Virus record (IMG/VR): IMGVR_UViG_3300025411_000024
Coordinates: 1-47,281 of that record
DNA from: a virus
Length of the DNA stretch: 47,281 nucleotides
Reading direction: 5' to 3' (one strand)
Shown here piece after piece: positions 1-9,611 of this stretch. The notes below the pieces were generated by a model. It ran no database searches, was not told the DNA's origin, and saw nothing but the letters and a program-made list of their open reading frames with translations. Every line of letters begins with the position of its first letter. Positions within the stretch are counted from its first letter, which is position 1. The position numbers were made by a program, and so were the translations under genes.

Positions 1-1149
1 ACTCCTACCAAAAAATATGATAGTAACAAAAAATTAATACCAGACATACCATTGCCTAGTGCTAATACACCTGGTGCACCAAAAGATTTAGGTAGTGCAA
101 TTAACATTTTTAAAACTGCAGTTCAAGCATGCCCTTGGGATGGTGGTCACTATCAACACAAAGCAGCAGGAACTTGGGGTGTAGGAAGCACTAATCCTAG
201 GGCATACACAAATCCTGGTATTTGGGTTCCAACACCTTATGGTACATGGAAAGGTGGCCCTGCATCTACAGGAACTGTAAACAACCCAACAAATGGTAAT
301 CTTCCTACAACAGCTACCAATACTGGAACAAACTTTAATATAACTTTTCAACCACCACAGATTGACCAAAATACATTAGCACTTATTGGTACACCAAGAG
401 CATTTGTTACAGACCAACCTGTACTTCAAAGTGTTGCAACAATGGTGCAAAGTAGTTTGAGGCAATTTCAAAGTGCTCCTAATGGTGACTTCTTAGCATG
501 GTTCCCAGATTATTTTGGTCTTTACGGTCAAGCACCCTCACTAAGTGTCCATGATATAGAAATTATTGATTTTACTATTTACCATGATGACACTAAATTA
601 GTAACTCACATTGCAGTTAGTGGTGACCAAGTAAACTTAGGAACAAGTGTTGGTTTAGTTGATTGGATGCAAAGTAACGGTATTATTTCTGTTCAAATAC
701 CAGAAATTATGGCAATATTATTTGGTTTTGCAACTGCAGATAGTCCCAATGCAACAACTACCGCACTAGATGCTCTTTACAAACAATTAGGAAGAAATTT
801 TGCAAATAATTTTCTTGCTAGATACGGTATGAGGCCTCTTGTTCAAGAACAACCAATGATTCGTAGTCATGTCACAGAATTTATGTATGCCTGGCAATTG
901 TTTATGCAAAGTTGGGCAAATCAATATTCTTCAACAATTAGACTTTCATTTATGCCTGAACTTTATCCTGGTATGAGGATTAGGCTTGAAGACCATGGTA
1001 TTGAAGTCTACGTTCAAAGTGTTCAACATCAAGGTGATAGAGCAAGTGGTTTTTATACAATTGCAAATGTTACTTGTCCAGTTTATAGGAAAACATTAAC
1101 AAGTAAACCTTCATTACTTCATTATGGTTTCCCACCACAAGTAGGTTAA
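1..1149 (+). CDS. Baseplate hub / late control D-like tail protein (5' partial)
   Basis: The reading frame is open from base 1, so the true start lies upstream; 382 residues are visible. The first in-frame start-like codon, a TTG at 52, has no clear ribosome binding site and is probably internal. The C-terminal part contains a stretch around MPELYPGMRIRLEDHGIEVY and then VQSVQHQ, the style seen at the end of phage hub proteins of the gpD/VgrG type, where a beta domain carries a 'determine location and signal' segment. The N-terminal visible part is Gly/Thr/Pro/Asn rich. It sits two bases before a collar-domain fibre and upstream of gp25-like and J-like baseplate genes, so a baseplate role is likely. 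The exact family is inferred, not proven. Confidence 0.55.
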   Translation, partial: TPTKKYDSNKKLIPDIPLPSANTPGAPKDLGSAINIFKTAVQACPWDGGHYQHKAAGTWGVGSTNPRAYTNPGIWVPTPYGTWKGGPASTGTVNNPTNGNLPTTATNTGTNFNITFQPPQIDQNTLALIGTPRAFVTDQPVLQSVATMVQSSLRQFQSAPNGDFLAWFPDYFGLYGQAPSLSVHDIEIIDFTIYHDDTKLVTHIAVSGDQVNLGTSVGLVDWMQSNGIISVQIPEIMAILFGFATADSPNATTTALDALYKQLGRNFANNFLARYGMRPLVQEQPMIRSHVTEFMYAWQLFMQSWANQYSSTIRLSFMPELYPGMRIRLEDHGIEVYVQSVQHQGDRASGFYTIANVTCPVYRKTLTSKPSLLHYGFPPQVG

Positions 1150-1151
1150 TT

Positions 1152-2579
1152 ATGGTACTTAATGCTAATTCTACAGTTGTTACAACAAATAGACGAGTAA
1201 CTATATTAAATGACCCTTATATAAACCCACTTAATAGTCTTCTTTGGACTACAGGGCAAGACAATAGAGGTTTTCAATATCAAATTGCATTGGATGTTTT
1301 GCCTGCCGGTGTAACTTCAGACATGATTAAACAAGGTCAAACTTGGTTTATTGAAAATACAACTACTGCATATAGATTAAGTCGTTATGTAGGCCAAATT
1401 AGTGTTAGTACAATTAACGGTGTTACTATTAGTGGTGTACCAACTTCTACTGGACAAATTCTCACTTCAACTAGTATAAGCGGTGCTATCTGGTCATCTT
1501 CAGTTTCAGTTAGTGGATTACCTGGTCCAACAATTAGTGGTTACATACTTGCTTTAAGTGGTACAACACCTACCTGGACTGCTCAATATCCTGTTGGTAT
1601 TAGTGGTCAAGTATTAACTTTAAGTGGTACAGTCCCAACGCCTGTTTGGCAAACACCAAGTGCAGGTGCAGGTATTCCTGCCGGAACAGTTATTGATTTT
1701 GCAGGTCCTTCAGCAAATGTACCTACAGGTTATTTAATTTGTGATGGTGCAAGTTATAGTACAACAATTTACGCTACTCTATTTTCCGCAATTGCCTATA
1801 CTTGGGGTGGTTCTGGTGCAAGTTTTAATGTTCCAGACTTAAGAGGTAAAGTTACAATTGGAGTTAGTGGAACAGCATATCCTCTTGCTGCACTTGGCGG
1901 AGAGTTTATGCACACACTCCAAAGTGGAGAAACTCCTCTCAATGTCCACACTCATACCTTTACAGTCCCAAGTTCTACAGGAACAACTAGTACAGGTACA
2001 AGTTCTAGTGTAAGTCTTAGTATCCCAGGTAGTACTTATAGTACAGGAACTGGTACCACAGGTTCAACTACTACTGTAGCGGCTGCTGGTACTATTGGTT
2101 CAGGAAGTACAGGAAGTGGTACTGCTAATATTAGTGCTAGTACAAGTGTAAGTATATCAGATCCTGGTCACACACATAGTGCTGGATCTTATGCTTTTAT
2201 GGTATACAATACTGGTGGTGGTGGAAACCTTTATGGTAGCGGAACCCCTAGTAATCACTTTGGTACTGCTAACCCAACTCAATCTGCAACAACAGGTATT
2301 ACTTCTAGTGCTACTACTTCTGCTAGTGACTCTGGTCACACCCACAGTCTATCTGGTGCAAGTTTTACTGTACCTTCACTCACTGTCAATAGTGCTTCTA
2401 TACCTGCACTTTCTATTCCTGCAATGACTGTTGGTGGTAGTGTAGCTATTCCTGGTCTTAATTTTACAGTTCCTGCTCAAACCGGACTTAACACCAGTAA
2501 CAACACCGCAATTACTAGTGTTTCAGGTCACAATAATATGCAGCCATATGCTGTAGTTTACAAGATTATCAAGACTTAA
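1152..2579 (+). CDS. Tail fibre/spike with phage tail collar domain and HxH tip
   Basis: 475 residues. The N-terminal third carries three degenerate copies of a G-x-[IV]-L-x-x-SG-x-x-P-x-W pattern (roughly residues 100-170), typical of trimeric fibre shafts. Residues about 178-235 form a phage tail collar domain (AGTVIDFAG, PTGYLICDG, FNVPDLRGKV). The remainder is Gly/Ser/Thr rich with HTHTF, GHTHS (twice) and a terminal GHNNMQPYAVVYKIIK. In T4 gp12-like short fibres and related proteins, HxH motifs bind metal ions along the trimer axis. This is probably the receptor-binding protein of the baseplate. It starts two bases after the preceding gene; the ATG is the only sensible start. Confidence 0.85.
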   Translation: MVLNANSTVVTTNRRVTILNDPYINPLNSLLWTTGQDNRGFQYQIALDVLPAGVTSDMIKQGQTWFIENTTTAYRLSRYVGQISVSTINGVTISGVPTSTGQILTSTSISGAIWSSSVSVSGLPGPTISGYILALSGTTPTWTAQYPVGISGQVLTLSGTVPTPVWQTPSAGAGIPAGTVIDFAGPSANVPTGYLICDGASYSTTIYATLFSAIAYTWGGSGASFNVPDLRGKVTIGVSGTAYPLAALGGEFMHTLQSGETPLNVHTHTFTVPSSTGTTSTGTSSSVSLSIPGSTYSTGTGTTGSTTTVAAAGTIGSGSTGSGTANISASTSVSISDPGHTHSAGSYAFMVYNTGGGGNLYGSGTPSNHFGTANPTQSATTGITSSATTSASDSGHTHSLSGASFTVPSLTVNSASIPALSIPAMTVGGSVAIPGLNFTVPAQTGLNTSNNTAITSVSGHNNMQPYAVVYKIIKT

Positions 2580-2610
2580 TGTACTCAACATCTAAACTTA
2601 AGGAAGTAAT

Positions 2611-3066
2611 ATGAAAAGCATGCAAGTTTCCAATGGGGATCTTGTACTAGATAGTGGTGGAAGACTTCAATTTGTTGTAGGCTCTAACAAATTAGTCCAA
2701 GACTTAGCACTCTGGTTAGAAGAACAATACGGTATTGGCTATACTACACCAAACTTTGGTAGTACACTTTATTCAATGATTGGTGGGCCAATCACTTCTA
2801 GTACCTTATCTCAAGTTCAAGCAGAAATTCAAAGAATAATTTCACTTTATTCTGCCCAGCAACTTCAAAATCTTCAAAACCTTCAACAAAGTTCTCAATT
2901 AAGTTACTATAACAAGTCTGAAATTATTCAAAGTGTTGGAGACATAACTGTTCTACAAGGAACTGGTTTTATAAATGCTACTGTTGCTATTTCTACTTTA
3001 AATGGCCAACAATTTGCACTAAATCTATTAATCACACCAAACGGAATACAGGTTAACAATGGCTGA
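2611..3066 (+). CDS. Baseplate wedge protein, gp25/gpW-like
   Basis: 151 residues, within the usual gp25 size. The N-terminal half shows the gp25 (lysozyme-like fold) pattern: DLVLDSGGRLQFVVGSNKLVQDLALWL, here cited only as the region of residues 9-36, followed by YGIGYTTPNFGSTLYSMIGG. Middle residues are Gln-rich (AQQLQNLQNLQQSSQ) and probably form a helix. In T4 and P2-like phages this protein is part of the sheath-initiating baseplate wedge. An AAGGAAG ribosome binding site precedes the ATG. The end overlaps the start of the baseplate J gene by eight bases, the normal gp25-J order in contractile tails. Confidence 0.8.
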   Translation: MKSMQVSNGDLVLDSGGRLQFVVGSNKLVQDLALWLEEQYGIGYTTPNFGSTLYSMIGGPITSSTLSQVQAEIQRIISLYSAQQLQNLQNLQQSSQLSYYNKSEIIQSVGDITVLQGTGFINATVAISTLNGQQFALNLLITPNGIQVNNG

Positions 3067-5611
3067 TACAAATACTATATTAACTAGACTATTAACCTCA
3101 CTTTCAGTTTCTGACCCAACTTGGGACACAACTGTAGGTAGTGCTACTTATAAGATTATGGAGTCAGTAGCACAAGAAATAGCAAATGCTACCAATAACT
3201 CAACTCTGCTTACTTATGGTTTGGATGTTACAAGTTATTTTGGTTCAGAACTTGACGCCTTTGTAAACATTTTTGGTATTACTAGACAACTTGGTACTCG
3301 TTCCATTGGTACTGCTGTTTTTAGCACAACAAGTCCTGCAGTACAAAACTATGATGTCCCGCTAGGCACCCAAGTTTCAGCAAACCTTAATCAATACTTT
3401 ACCAATGTTGCTTTTACAACAACTAGCCCTGCAACTGTAGCAAGTGGTCAAACAAGTGTTAATGTTCCAATTATTTCAACACTTCCTGGTTCTTTCAATA
3501 ACCTAGACCCAAATACCATAACTAAAATTACAAGTCCTTTGGTAGGTGTAACCACAGTAACTAATACTTACCCACTTTCAGGTGGTAGTGATACTGAAAC
3601 TGATAGTCAACTTCAACAAAGATTCTTAAACACTGCTTTCTCTAACTTTGCAGGGACAATTTCTAAGTTTCAATCTATTGCTCAACAAAATCCTTCTGTC
3701 ACTCAAACTAATATAGTTAATGCTCAACAAAATTATTCTGAAAATCTTCAAATTGGTACAGTAATTAGTGGTTCAGCAGCTTTTAATATTGGGTTGCAAA
3801 CCCAAGCACAACTTATAGCAATATCTGGAAGTTTGGTTGCTTCAGGTTACTTGGGAACACTAGAACCAAATGTTTCTATACCAATTTCAAGTACCACTCC
3901 TGCTAGTATTTATACAGGAACTGTTACTTATGACGGAACGAACTATAACCTTTCAGGAACAGCACCTACTGCAAGTGGTTACTTAAACATTGCTTATGTC
4001 TATTCTGGTACTGCACCAACTACTTTAAATGGTACAAGTACTTTTGCAAACGTTGCAACTGCTATTAGTGGTCTACTAAATAGCATTTCTTTGAATTATC
4101 AAAATACAATTGGTATTACAGTAACTGGTACCAACGCTGTTGTATCAAGTGGTGTTACTGTAACTTTTAACCAAAACATTCCTTGGAATATTATAGTTAC
4201 TAGTGGTTCAAATACTACCGCTGTTAATACTATCTATAGTAAGATTCCAGATTCACAATTTAGTTATCCGGCAGGTTATGAAGTTGTTGGTACTAACTTA
4301 AATTCACCTAATCAAACTATATTTACAAGAAATGTTGATTACACTTATTACCAAAATATTAGTGGAACTTGTGCTCCTAGAGTAACTTTCATACCAGGAC
4401 CAAATAACTCTCCTGCAACTTATACCGGGGCGACTGTTCAACTTCAATCTACTTACACACCAATTAGTAGTAGAACAATTATTTCAGGTGGTCAAATACT
4501 AAACTCTAATTTTGTTGATATTTTTATTAATAGTACAAATACCCAAACCGCAACAGAACAAGTTGTAATGGTAACTAGTAATACAATTACTACAAGTGGT
4601 CTTGGTGGTTCTTACCAAGCAAATAATTTTGTTCAAGCAAATGGTTCTATGCCTACCGTTGGTGACTATTATATTAATTTTACCCAAGATCCAATTGCCA
4701 ACTTTCCTAACCAAGTTGTTTCAGGGAATGTTCCAAGTTATATTACTTTTGGAAGTATAAGTTTCCCAATTGCAATTGACCCTGTAACTACAAATGGCAC
4801 AACTTTAGTAGCATCTGGCCTCTCAGGTACAAATGTTCTTTATACTTCTACTTCAATCTCCGGATTGCAAGTAGGTTTGGTAATTAGTGGTACTTACGGG
4901 AACAATACAATTTCTGGAATTGGAACAGGAAACTATATTACTTCTTTGATTCCTGGTAACCCTAACCAAATTGTTCTTGCAAATAACCTTACAAGTAACA
5001 TCGCTTCTAATAATACTAGTTGGGTTTCTGTTTCATACCCTGTCTATGACAATACAAAAACTGCAGGAAGTATATTAGACATAGGTGGTGTTGCCCTAAA
5101 AGCAGTTGACCCTACAGGAAGTTATTTAACCAATTATCCTAGTTCTGTTAATTACCAGGTAGGAACTATTTCACACAGTTACTATGCAGATGTTGTAAGT
5201 GTTGACAATCTTTCTCAACAAAGTAGAGTTGTTGGTTCAAACACACTAACTCATATAGCAAAGTTCTTGCCACTAGCAATAAATTTCTCAGTTGTCTATA
5301 CTCCTAATACAAACCCAATTGTTGCTAACACATCTATTCAAAATGCAGTTACAAATTATTTAAATTCTGTAACCTTTGGTTCTTCAGTTAGTATTGCTTC
5401 TTTACTAAGTGCAGCCGCAAATTCAACTGGAGTACAAGCAATTAGAATTTCAACTCAAGCAGACAACCCAATTAATTATGGTATTTCAATTTATAATATA
5501 GACAACACTATTTCTAGTGGACCATATTTTAAAGATATACTATTAGCAAATAATCAACTACCTACTGTTTGGCAAATAAACTATACAGTATTTGGAGTTA
5601 ATAACTTCTAA
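3059..5611 (+). CDS. Baseplate J-like protein
   Basis: 850 residues, much longer than P2 gpJ (about 300). The N-terminal part (residues about 1-200) has the baseplate J pattern: start MADTNTILTRLLTSLSVSDP, a segment around YGLDVTSYFGSELDAFVNIFG, a barrel VFSTTSPAVQNYDVPLGTQV and the diagnostic PLSGGSDTETDSQLQQRF near residue 180. The middle is a Ser/Thr/Gly/Asn-rich expansion with many ISG and TSG steps, presumably beta decorations. The C-terminal segment (SVVYTPNTNPIVANTSIQNAVTNYLNSV) is again J-like, so the middle looks inserted within the family fold. It builds the wedge ring around the hub and touches gp25-like and gpI-like partners encoded on either side. Confidence 0.85.
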   Translation: MADTNTILTRLLTSLSVSDPTWDTTVGSATYKIMESVAQEIANATNNSTLLTYGLDVTSYFGSELDAFVNIFGITRQLGTRSIGTAVFSTTSPAVQNYDVPLGTQVSANLNQYFTNVAFTTTSPATVASGQTSVNVPIISTLPGSFNNLDPNTITKITSPLVGVTTVTNTYPLSGGSDTETDSQLQQRFLNTAFSNFAGTISKFQSIAQQNPSVTQTNIVNAQQNYSENLQIGTVISGSAAFNIGLQTQAQLIAISGSLVASGYLGTLEPNVSIPISSTTPASIYTGTVTYDGTNYNLSGTAPTASGYLNIAYVYSGTAPTTLNGTSTFANVATAISGLLNSISLNYQNTIGITVTGTNAVVSSGVTVTFNQNIPWNIIVTSGSNTTAVNTIYSKIPDSQFSYPAGYEVVGTNLNSPNQTIFTRNVDYTYYQNISGTCAPRVTFIPGPNNSPATYTGATVQLQSTYTPISSRTIISGGQILNSNFVDIFINSTNTQTATEQVVMVTSNTITTSGLGGSYQANNFVQANGSMPTVGDYYINFTQDPIANFPNQVVSGNVPSYITFGSISFPIAIDPVTTNGTTLVASGLSGTNVLYTSTSISGLQVGLVISGTYGNNTISGIGTGNYITSLIPGNPNQIVLANNLTSNIASNNTSWVSVSYPVYDNTKTAGSILDIGGVALKAVDPTGSYLTNYPSSVNYQVGTISHSYYADVVSVDNLSQQSRVVGSNTLTHIAKFLPLAINFSVVYTPNTNPIVANTSIQNAVTNYLNSVTFGSSVSIASLLSAAANSTGVQAIRISTQADNPINYGISIYNIDNTISSGPYFKDILLANNQLPTVWQINYTVFGVNNF

Positions 5612-6600
5612 TGGCTACAGGTAATTCACTACCCTTAAATATAAGTCAAACACTTTCTTGGAAAACTAGAAATTTCCCAGACAATGTTTATGACTTTAAC
5701 CCAGGAGACTTATTAACAATATTAATGAGTTCCCTATTAGGAAATGCAGGTACAGGTCAACTTTCAGCATCTCAAATAGCTGCAAGATTAACTCAACAAT
5801 ATGTTCAATTTTCAGATCTAGAAAATACAATTGGTGAATTACTTAATGCTCCTAGACTTACTACTGAATTTTACAATACTCCTGTAAACCCATTTACTGA
5901 CCAACTTACACCAAAACAATGGAATGATGTCTTTATTAAAGACTCAAACTATCGTGAAAGATTGATTGCTTTAATGACTGCCTTATTAAAAGGTGGGACT
6001 GTTCAAGGTATTCAGGCAACCGCTGAAGCAACAGCACAAGTTCAGGCACTTGTAATTGAAAACTGGACTACAGCAAGCGGTGTAGTTAGTGCAAATGGTT
6101 GGAGTAATGGTTTTGGTTCTCAAGAAACAATACTTGTTTATAATGCTCCTAGTGGGTTGACTGTAAGTAACGTTCAAAGAACAGCAATACTTAATTCATT
6201 AAAAAAAGTATCACCAATTGGTACAGTTATAACTCAAGTATCTGGAAATATAAATAATTTTTCTCCTGTACCCTACACACCAATTTCTGATAATTCAGAA
6301 CTATTTACATTTACTAGAGTAGTTACTGCTAATAATATTAATACCCCTTCTTATGCAATTAATAATCAAAGTCCTTCTGTTTATACAAGATATTGGTTAG
6401 AAAATGGTAAACCTATAACCGCACCTAATTTTGCTTTTACAACTTCTCAAGAAGTTTCAATTGATGTTACTACAAATGTATCAACTGTTACCATAACACC
6501 AGTTACAGCAAGTGGTCAAACTTTGAATTCGTATACTACACAATACCCTCTTGGTGCACCAACCTTGCCCGTTACAAGCACAGTTTTTGGAGCTCAATAA
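5611..6600 (+). CDS. Phage tail protein, gpI-like position
   Basis: 329 residues, start ATG overlapping the last base of the J-like stop codon. It lies directly after the J-like gene, where P2-like phages carry gpI. The N-terminal half is helical and mixed in composition (PKQWNDVFIKDSNYRERLIALMTALLKGGT is the most helical area, residues about 110-138), and the C-terminal half is Ser/Thr/Asn-rich beta-like sequence. No catalytic motif is visible. The assignment to a baseplate/tail role rests mostly on position and composition. Confidence 0.5.
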   Translation: MATGNSLPLNISQTLSWKTRNFPDNVYDFNPGDLLTILMSSLLGNAGTGQLSASQIAARLTQQYVQFSDLENTIGELLNAPRLTTEFYNTPVNPFTDQLTPKQWNDVFIKDSNYRERLIALMTALLKGGTVQGIQATAEATAQVQALVIENWTTASGVVSANGWSNGFGSQETILVYNAPSGLTVSNVQRTAILNSLKKVSPIGTVITQVSGNINNFSPVPYTPISDNSELFTFTRVVTANNINTPSYAINNQSPSVYTRYWLENGKPITAPNFAFTTSQEVSIDVTTNVSTVTITPVTASGQTLNSYTTQYPLGAPTLPVTSTVFGAQ

Positions 6601-9572
6601 TGACACTACACCCTAAAAAATTAAATCCTTTAAAAACTTACTTAAATGGTAGTAATCCACCAATGACAGTGGACGGATTGATAGTTGACGGTGTTTATGC
6701 AGTCACCGGAGTTATTGACACAATTACTCAAACTACAGATACTTATCAAGACCCACTAACTAACCAAACTAGTAATATTGGTGCATATTCATTCCCCCAG
6801 ACTCCAAATGTTAATGAATGGTATTCAGGAATAGTTGATGACCAAGTAAATACTACTTACAATTTAGCTTTTCAATTTAACAGAGACACTTACTGTAATA
6901 CAGTTAGTTTTAGTTTACTTCAAGTTCCTGTTAATTGGACACTAAATCTTATAACACCAAGCGGAACAACCCAACTATCAACTGGTGCTATAACTGAGTA
7001 TAACACAGATTACTGGCAATACATAGTTGTGCCCTTAGGTCAAACTTACCTTCTTACATCTTCAAACTCTTCACTTCAACTTGTACTTACTAAAAGGCCT
7101 ACAAATACACAATACCAACTTGGTGTAAGTAACTTTTTATTTAAACTAAATGTTCAAACTTTACAGGATATAACAGTTAATAACACGGTTGTTTCTGGTA
7201 TTACAACGCAAAGTATACTTGGTTTTGTAGAAAATTACAACCCTACTGTTTACAGTATCAATAATATTAATGATAATGACTCTACTACTTATTGGAAGTG
7301 TTCCCCACAACCTGTAGGAGATTCAGTTGTATATTTTGTAATTGATATGGGTTCTTTACAGTCTATAAATAAAATGTATATAGACCCATTATACACAGGG
7401 ACAATTTTTAATCTTTACTATTCTTTTGATAATAGTTACTGGTATCCTGTTCAAAGAGACTTTAGGCTTAAAAAAGGTATTTATCAATTGCCTACAATTT
7501 CTGCTCGTTATTTAAAGTTTGAATTCACTCAACTTACACCAGAACCTTATGACTTAAAGTTAGATTCTATCCAAAAAGTTATTAGTGTTTTCCCTGACTG
7601 GGTTGACAATTTTTATACAAACTCAGAAAGAGCAATCCCAGATATTGCTAATCAAAATTATGTATTTAGTTCAGCAGTCACACCAACTACTAATTATAAT
7701 ACAAATATTTCTTCAAACTCCTTCTATGGTGCAAGTGCAAGTACTTTAAATAGTTTAAATGCAATTGGGAATAACTCTTCTTCAAATTTTGTTAACTCTA
7801 ATACAACTATTACTGACCCCACAGTAAGTTATAAGACTGTCGAAAGTGTTGCCGGCCTTGGCTCAACATATAACCCAGTTACTGATGTTGCATTTATTAG
7901 TCGTAGATTCCCTTATGTAACACAACATATTTACAAACAAGTTCCAGTAAATCAAACTTGGCATGAAGCTTATTTTACAGGTATTAAGTCATTGAGTCTT
8001 TATGGTACTGACCAAACAGTTCAAATGGATTACCCTGACTTTACAGATTATTTAACAAATAACACAACAACAATTGTAAGTGGTTCAAGTACAGCTACTT
8101 TTAGAACTCCTTCAATTATAAATACTACTATAAGTGGTGTAACCTACTCGGTTGTTAGTGGTATGGGTTACACAGGCCTTGCTGGTACACAACTAATAAC
8201 AAAAAACTTAAAAACTTTTAGTAATTATCCAAGCTTTAAGTTTGCTGCTTTAAGTAGTGACTGGGTTCCTTATTTGACAAATGCCCAAACAGTACTACTA
8301 GGTTCAAATCTTGCAAACTTAGGTATTACTACTAGTGGTATATCAACTGTTTCTAACATACAAGGTAGTACAAACTATGGTGTATGGAGTTTTGTACCTA
8401 GTGGTAACCCTGTTCAAACTTATGTTCAATCGGCAGTTGTTGGTGGAGGCCAAAACCTTTTAACTACAGCAGAAGCATTTGTTATAAGTGGAACAGGATG
8501 GTCCGGTCCCTTAAGTGCAAATAGTGTTGTTACAAATGCATCTATTTCAGGTGTTACTAGTATTGGTTTGCCGGTATCAACAAATGTTTCTTGGGGTCAA
8601 CCTGATTATGGTAATACAGATTTTGGTTCTGATGCTTATAGTGTTACTCCATCCTTGGGTGCTATTCAACTTAGAGGATATACATTTATAATTACTGCAA
8701 GTGGTTCAGGTTCTGTTACTACTAATGTTACGTATAGTGGTGCTGGTGGGGTAACAACAAGTGGTTACACTACAAACATAAGTGGTGCAAACCAATTCTT
8801 GACATTTACAACTACTCAACCACTTAATACAAGTAGTGTAAGTTTTTCAATAGCAGTTTCTGGAACTGTTGGTTTAAGTCAAGCAGGATACTTCCTTGGT
8901 TCAAGTGGATTCACACCATCTTCATGGACACGGCCTTTGGTAACTAGTGGTATGAGAATTTCTGCAGTTTCAAGAATATACCTTCCTAATACTAGTTTTG
9001 GAACTTACAAATGTACACTTTATTCAAATGGTGTTGAGCTTGCCCACAAGCAATTTTCAAATATACCACCACGCACTTGGGTTGACATTGAAGTTCCCTT
9101 TACACTTGTTTCAGGTTACTACAATTCAAACAACTTTAGTACAAGACTAACTCAAACAAATGGCCAAGGAGAGTCTTATGACCTTGCAATGTTTGGAATC
9201 TTCTATAATCCAGTAACATGGGAGTATTGCTCAGATGGTACAGGGAATAACTGGAATTGGATTACCACAGGAATTAATGACCCTGATGCCACTATTAATC
9301 TAAGGGCTCCTAGCAACCAGATACAACTTAGAGGAACTATTCTTCAAGATAACGCACAAATTTCTTCTTTAACATTAGTCCCTAATTATACTCAAAGTCC
9401 TTACTACAGTACAACTCAAATTAATTATGTAGGAGATCCAAAGACAAATGAACTAAGTTGGAAGAGAACACCTGCTCAAAGACCACTATTCCAATTAAGG
9501 TCAGAACTACACCCTTCTCAATACGATATTGGTGTTCTGATGAACATAAGTTACCCATATTATCTAGATTAA
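6600..9572 (+). CDS. Large tail protein with F5/8 type C (discoidin)-like domain
   Basis: 990 residues. A segment of about residues 215-340 looks like a discoidin fold: NDNDSTTYWKCSPQPVGD, then VYFVIDMGSLQSINKMYI, FNLYYSFDNSYWYPVQ and ARYLKFEF, the order of strands expected in F5/8 type C domains, which bind sugars. The rest is Ser/Thr/Gly/Asn rich with repeated ISG and TSG steps and probably forms several beta-sandwich modules. As last gene of the baseplate group it is likely a peripheral baseplate or adhesion protein that contacts host glycans. Start ATG overlaps the previous stop codon by one base. Confidence 0.65.
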   Translation: MTLHPKKLNPLKTYLNGSNPPMTVDGLIVDGVYAVTGVIDTITQTTDTYQDPLTNQTSNIGAYSFPQTPNVNEWYSGIVDDQVNTTYNLAFQFNRDTYCNTVSFSLLQVPVNWTLNLITPSGTTQLSTGAITEYNTDYWQYIVVPLGQTYLLTSSNSSLQLVLTKRPTNTQYQLGVSNFLFKLNVQTLQDITVNNTVVSGITTQSILGFVENYNPTVYSINNINDNDSTTYWKCSPQPVGDSVVYFVIDMGSLQSINKMYIDPLYTGTIFNLYYSFDNSYWYPVQRDFRLKKGIYQLPTISARYLKFEFTQLTPEPYDLKLDSIQKVISVFPDWVDNFYTNSERAIPDIANQNYVFSSAVTPTTNYNTNISSNSFYGASASTLNSLNAIGNNSSSNFVNSNTTITDPTVSYKTVESVAGLGSTYNPVTDVAFISRRFPYVTQHIYKQVPVNQTWHEAYFTGIKSLSLYGTDQTVQMDYPDFTDYLTNNTTTIVSGSSTATFRTPSIINTTISGVTYSVVSGMGYTGLAGTQLITKNLKTFSNYPSFKFAALSSDWVPYLTNAQTVLLGSNLANLGITTSGISTVSNIQGSTNYGVWSFVPSGNPVQTYVQSAVVGGGQNLLTTAEAFVISGTGWSGPLSANSVVTNASISGVTSIGLPVSTNVSWGQPDYGNTDFGSDAYSVTPSLGAIQLRGYTFIITASGSGSVTTNVTYSGAGGVTTSGYTTNISGANQFLTFTTTQPLNTSSVSFSIAVSGTVGLSQAGYFLGSSGFTPSSWTRPLVTSGMRISAVSRIYLPNTSFGTYKCTLYSNGVELAHKQFSNIPPRTWVDIEVPFTLVSGYYNSNNFSTRLTQTNGQGESYDLAMFGIFYNPVTWEYCSDGTGNNWNWITTGINDPDATINLRAPSNQIQLRGTILQDNAQISSLTLVPNYTQSPYYSTTQINYVGDPKTNELSWKRTPAQRPLFQLRSELHPSQYDIGVLMNISYPYYLD

Positions 9573-9575
9573 CTC

Positions 9576-9604
9576 TTGATTTTATAGAGTTTATCTATTA
9601 AAAT
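9576..9604 (+). promoter_or_regulatory. Sigma-70-like promoter, TTGATT-17-TAAAAT
   Basis: TTGATT at 9576-9581, 17-base spacer, TAAAAT at 9599-9604. It fits the motif repeated through the window. The predicted transcript start falls on or next to the ATG at 9612. A small inverted repeat AACTCT/AGAGTT (9571-9576 with 9586-9591) overlaps the -35 side; it has no T-run and is not a convincing terminator. Confidence 0.7.
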
Positions 9605-9611
9605 TATGACC

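Noticed and set aside
88-369. Minus-strand gene in the hub-like region
   Set aside because: Composition and position mirror the + strand gene; no ribosome binding site or neighbours on that strand.
2179-2427. Overlapping + strand frame rich in Leu and Val inside the collar fibre gene
   Set aside because: A shadow of Gly/Ser/Thr-rich repeats read in another frame.
9571-9591. Terminator after the tail operon
   Set aside because: The AACTCT/AGAGTT stem is six bases, AT-rich and without a T-run; it overlaps the promoter.
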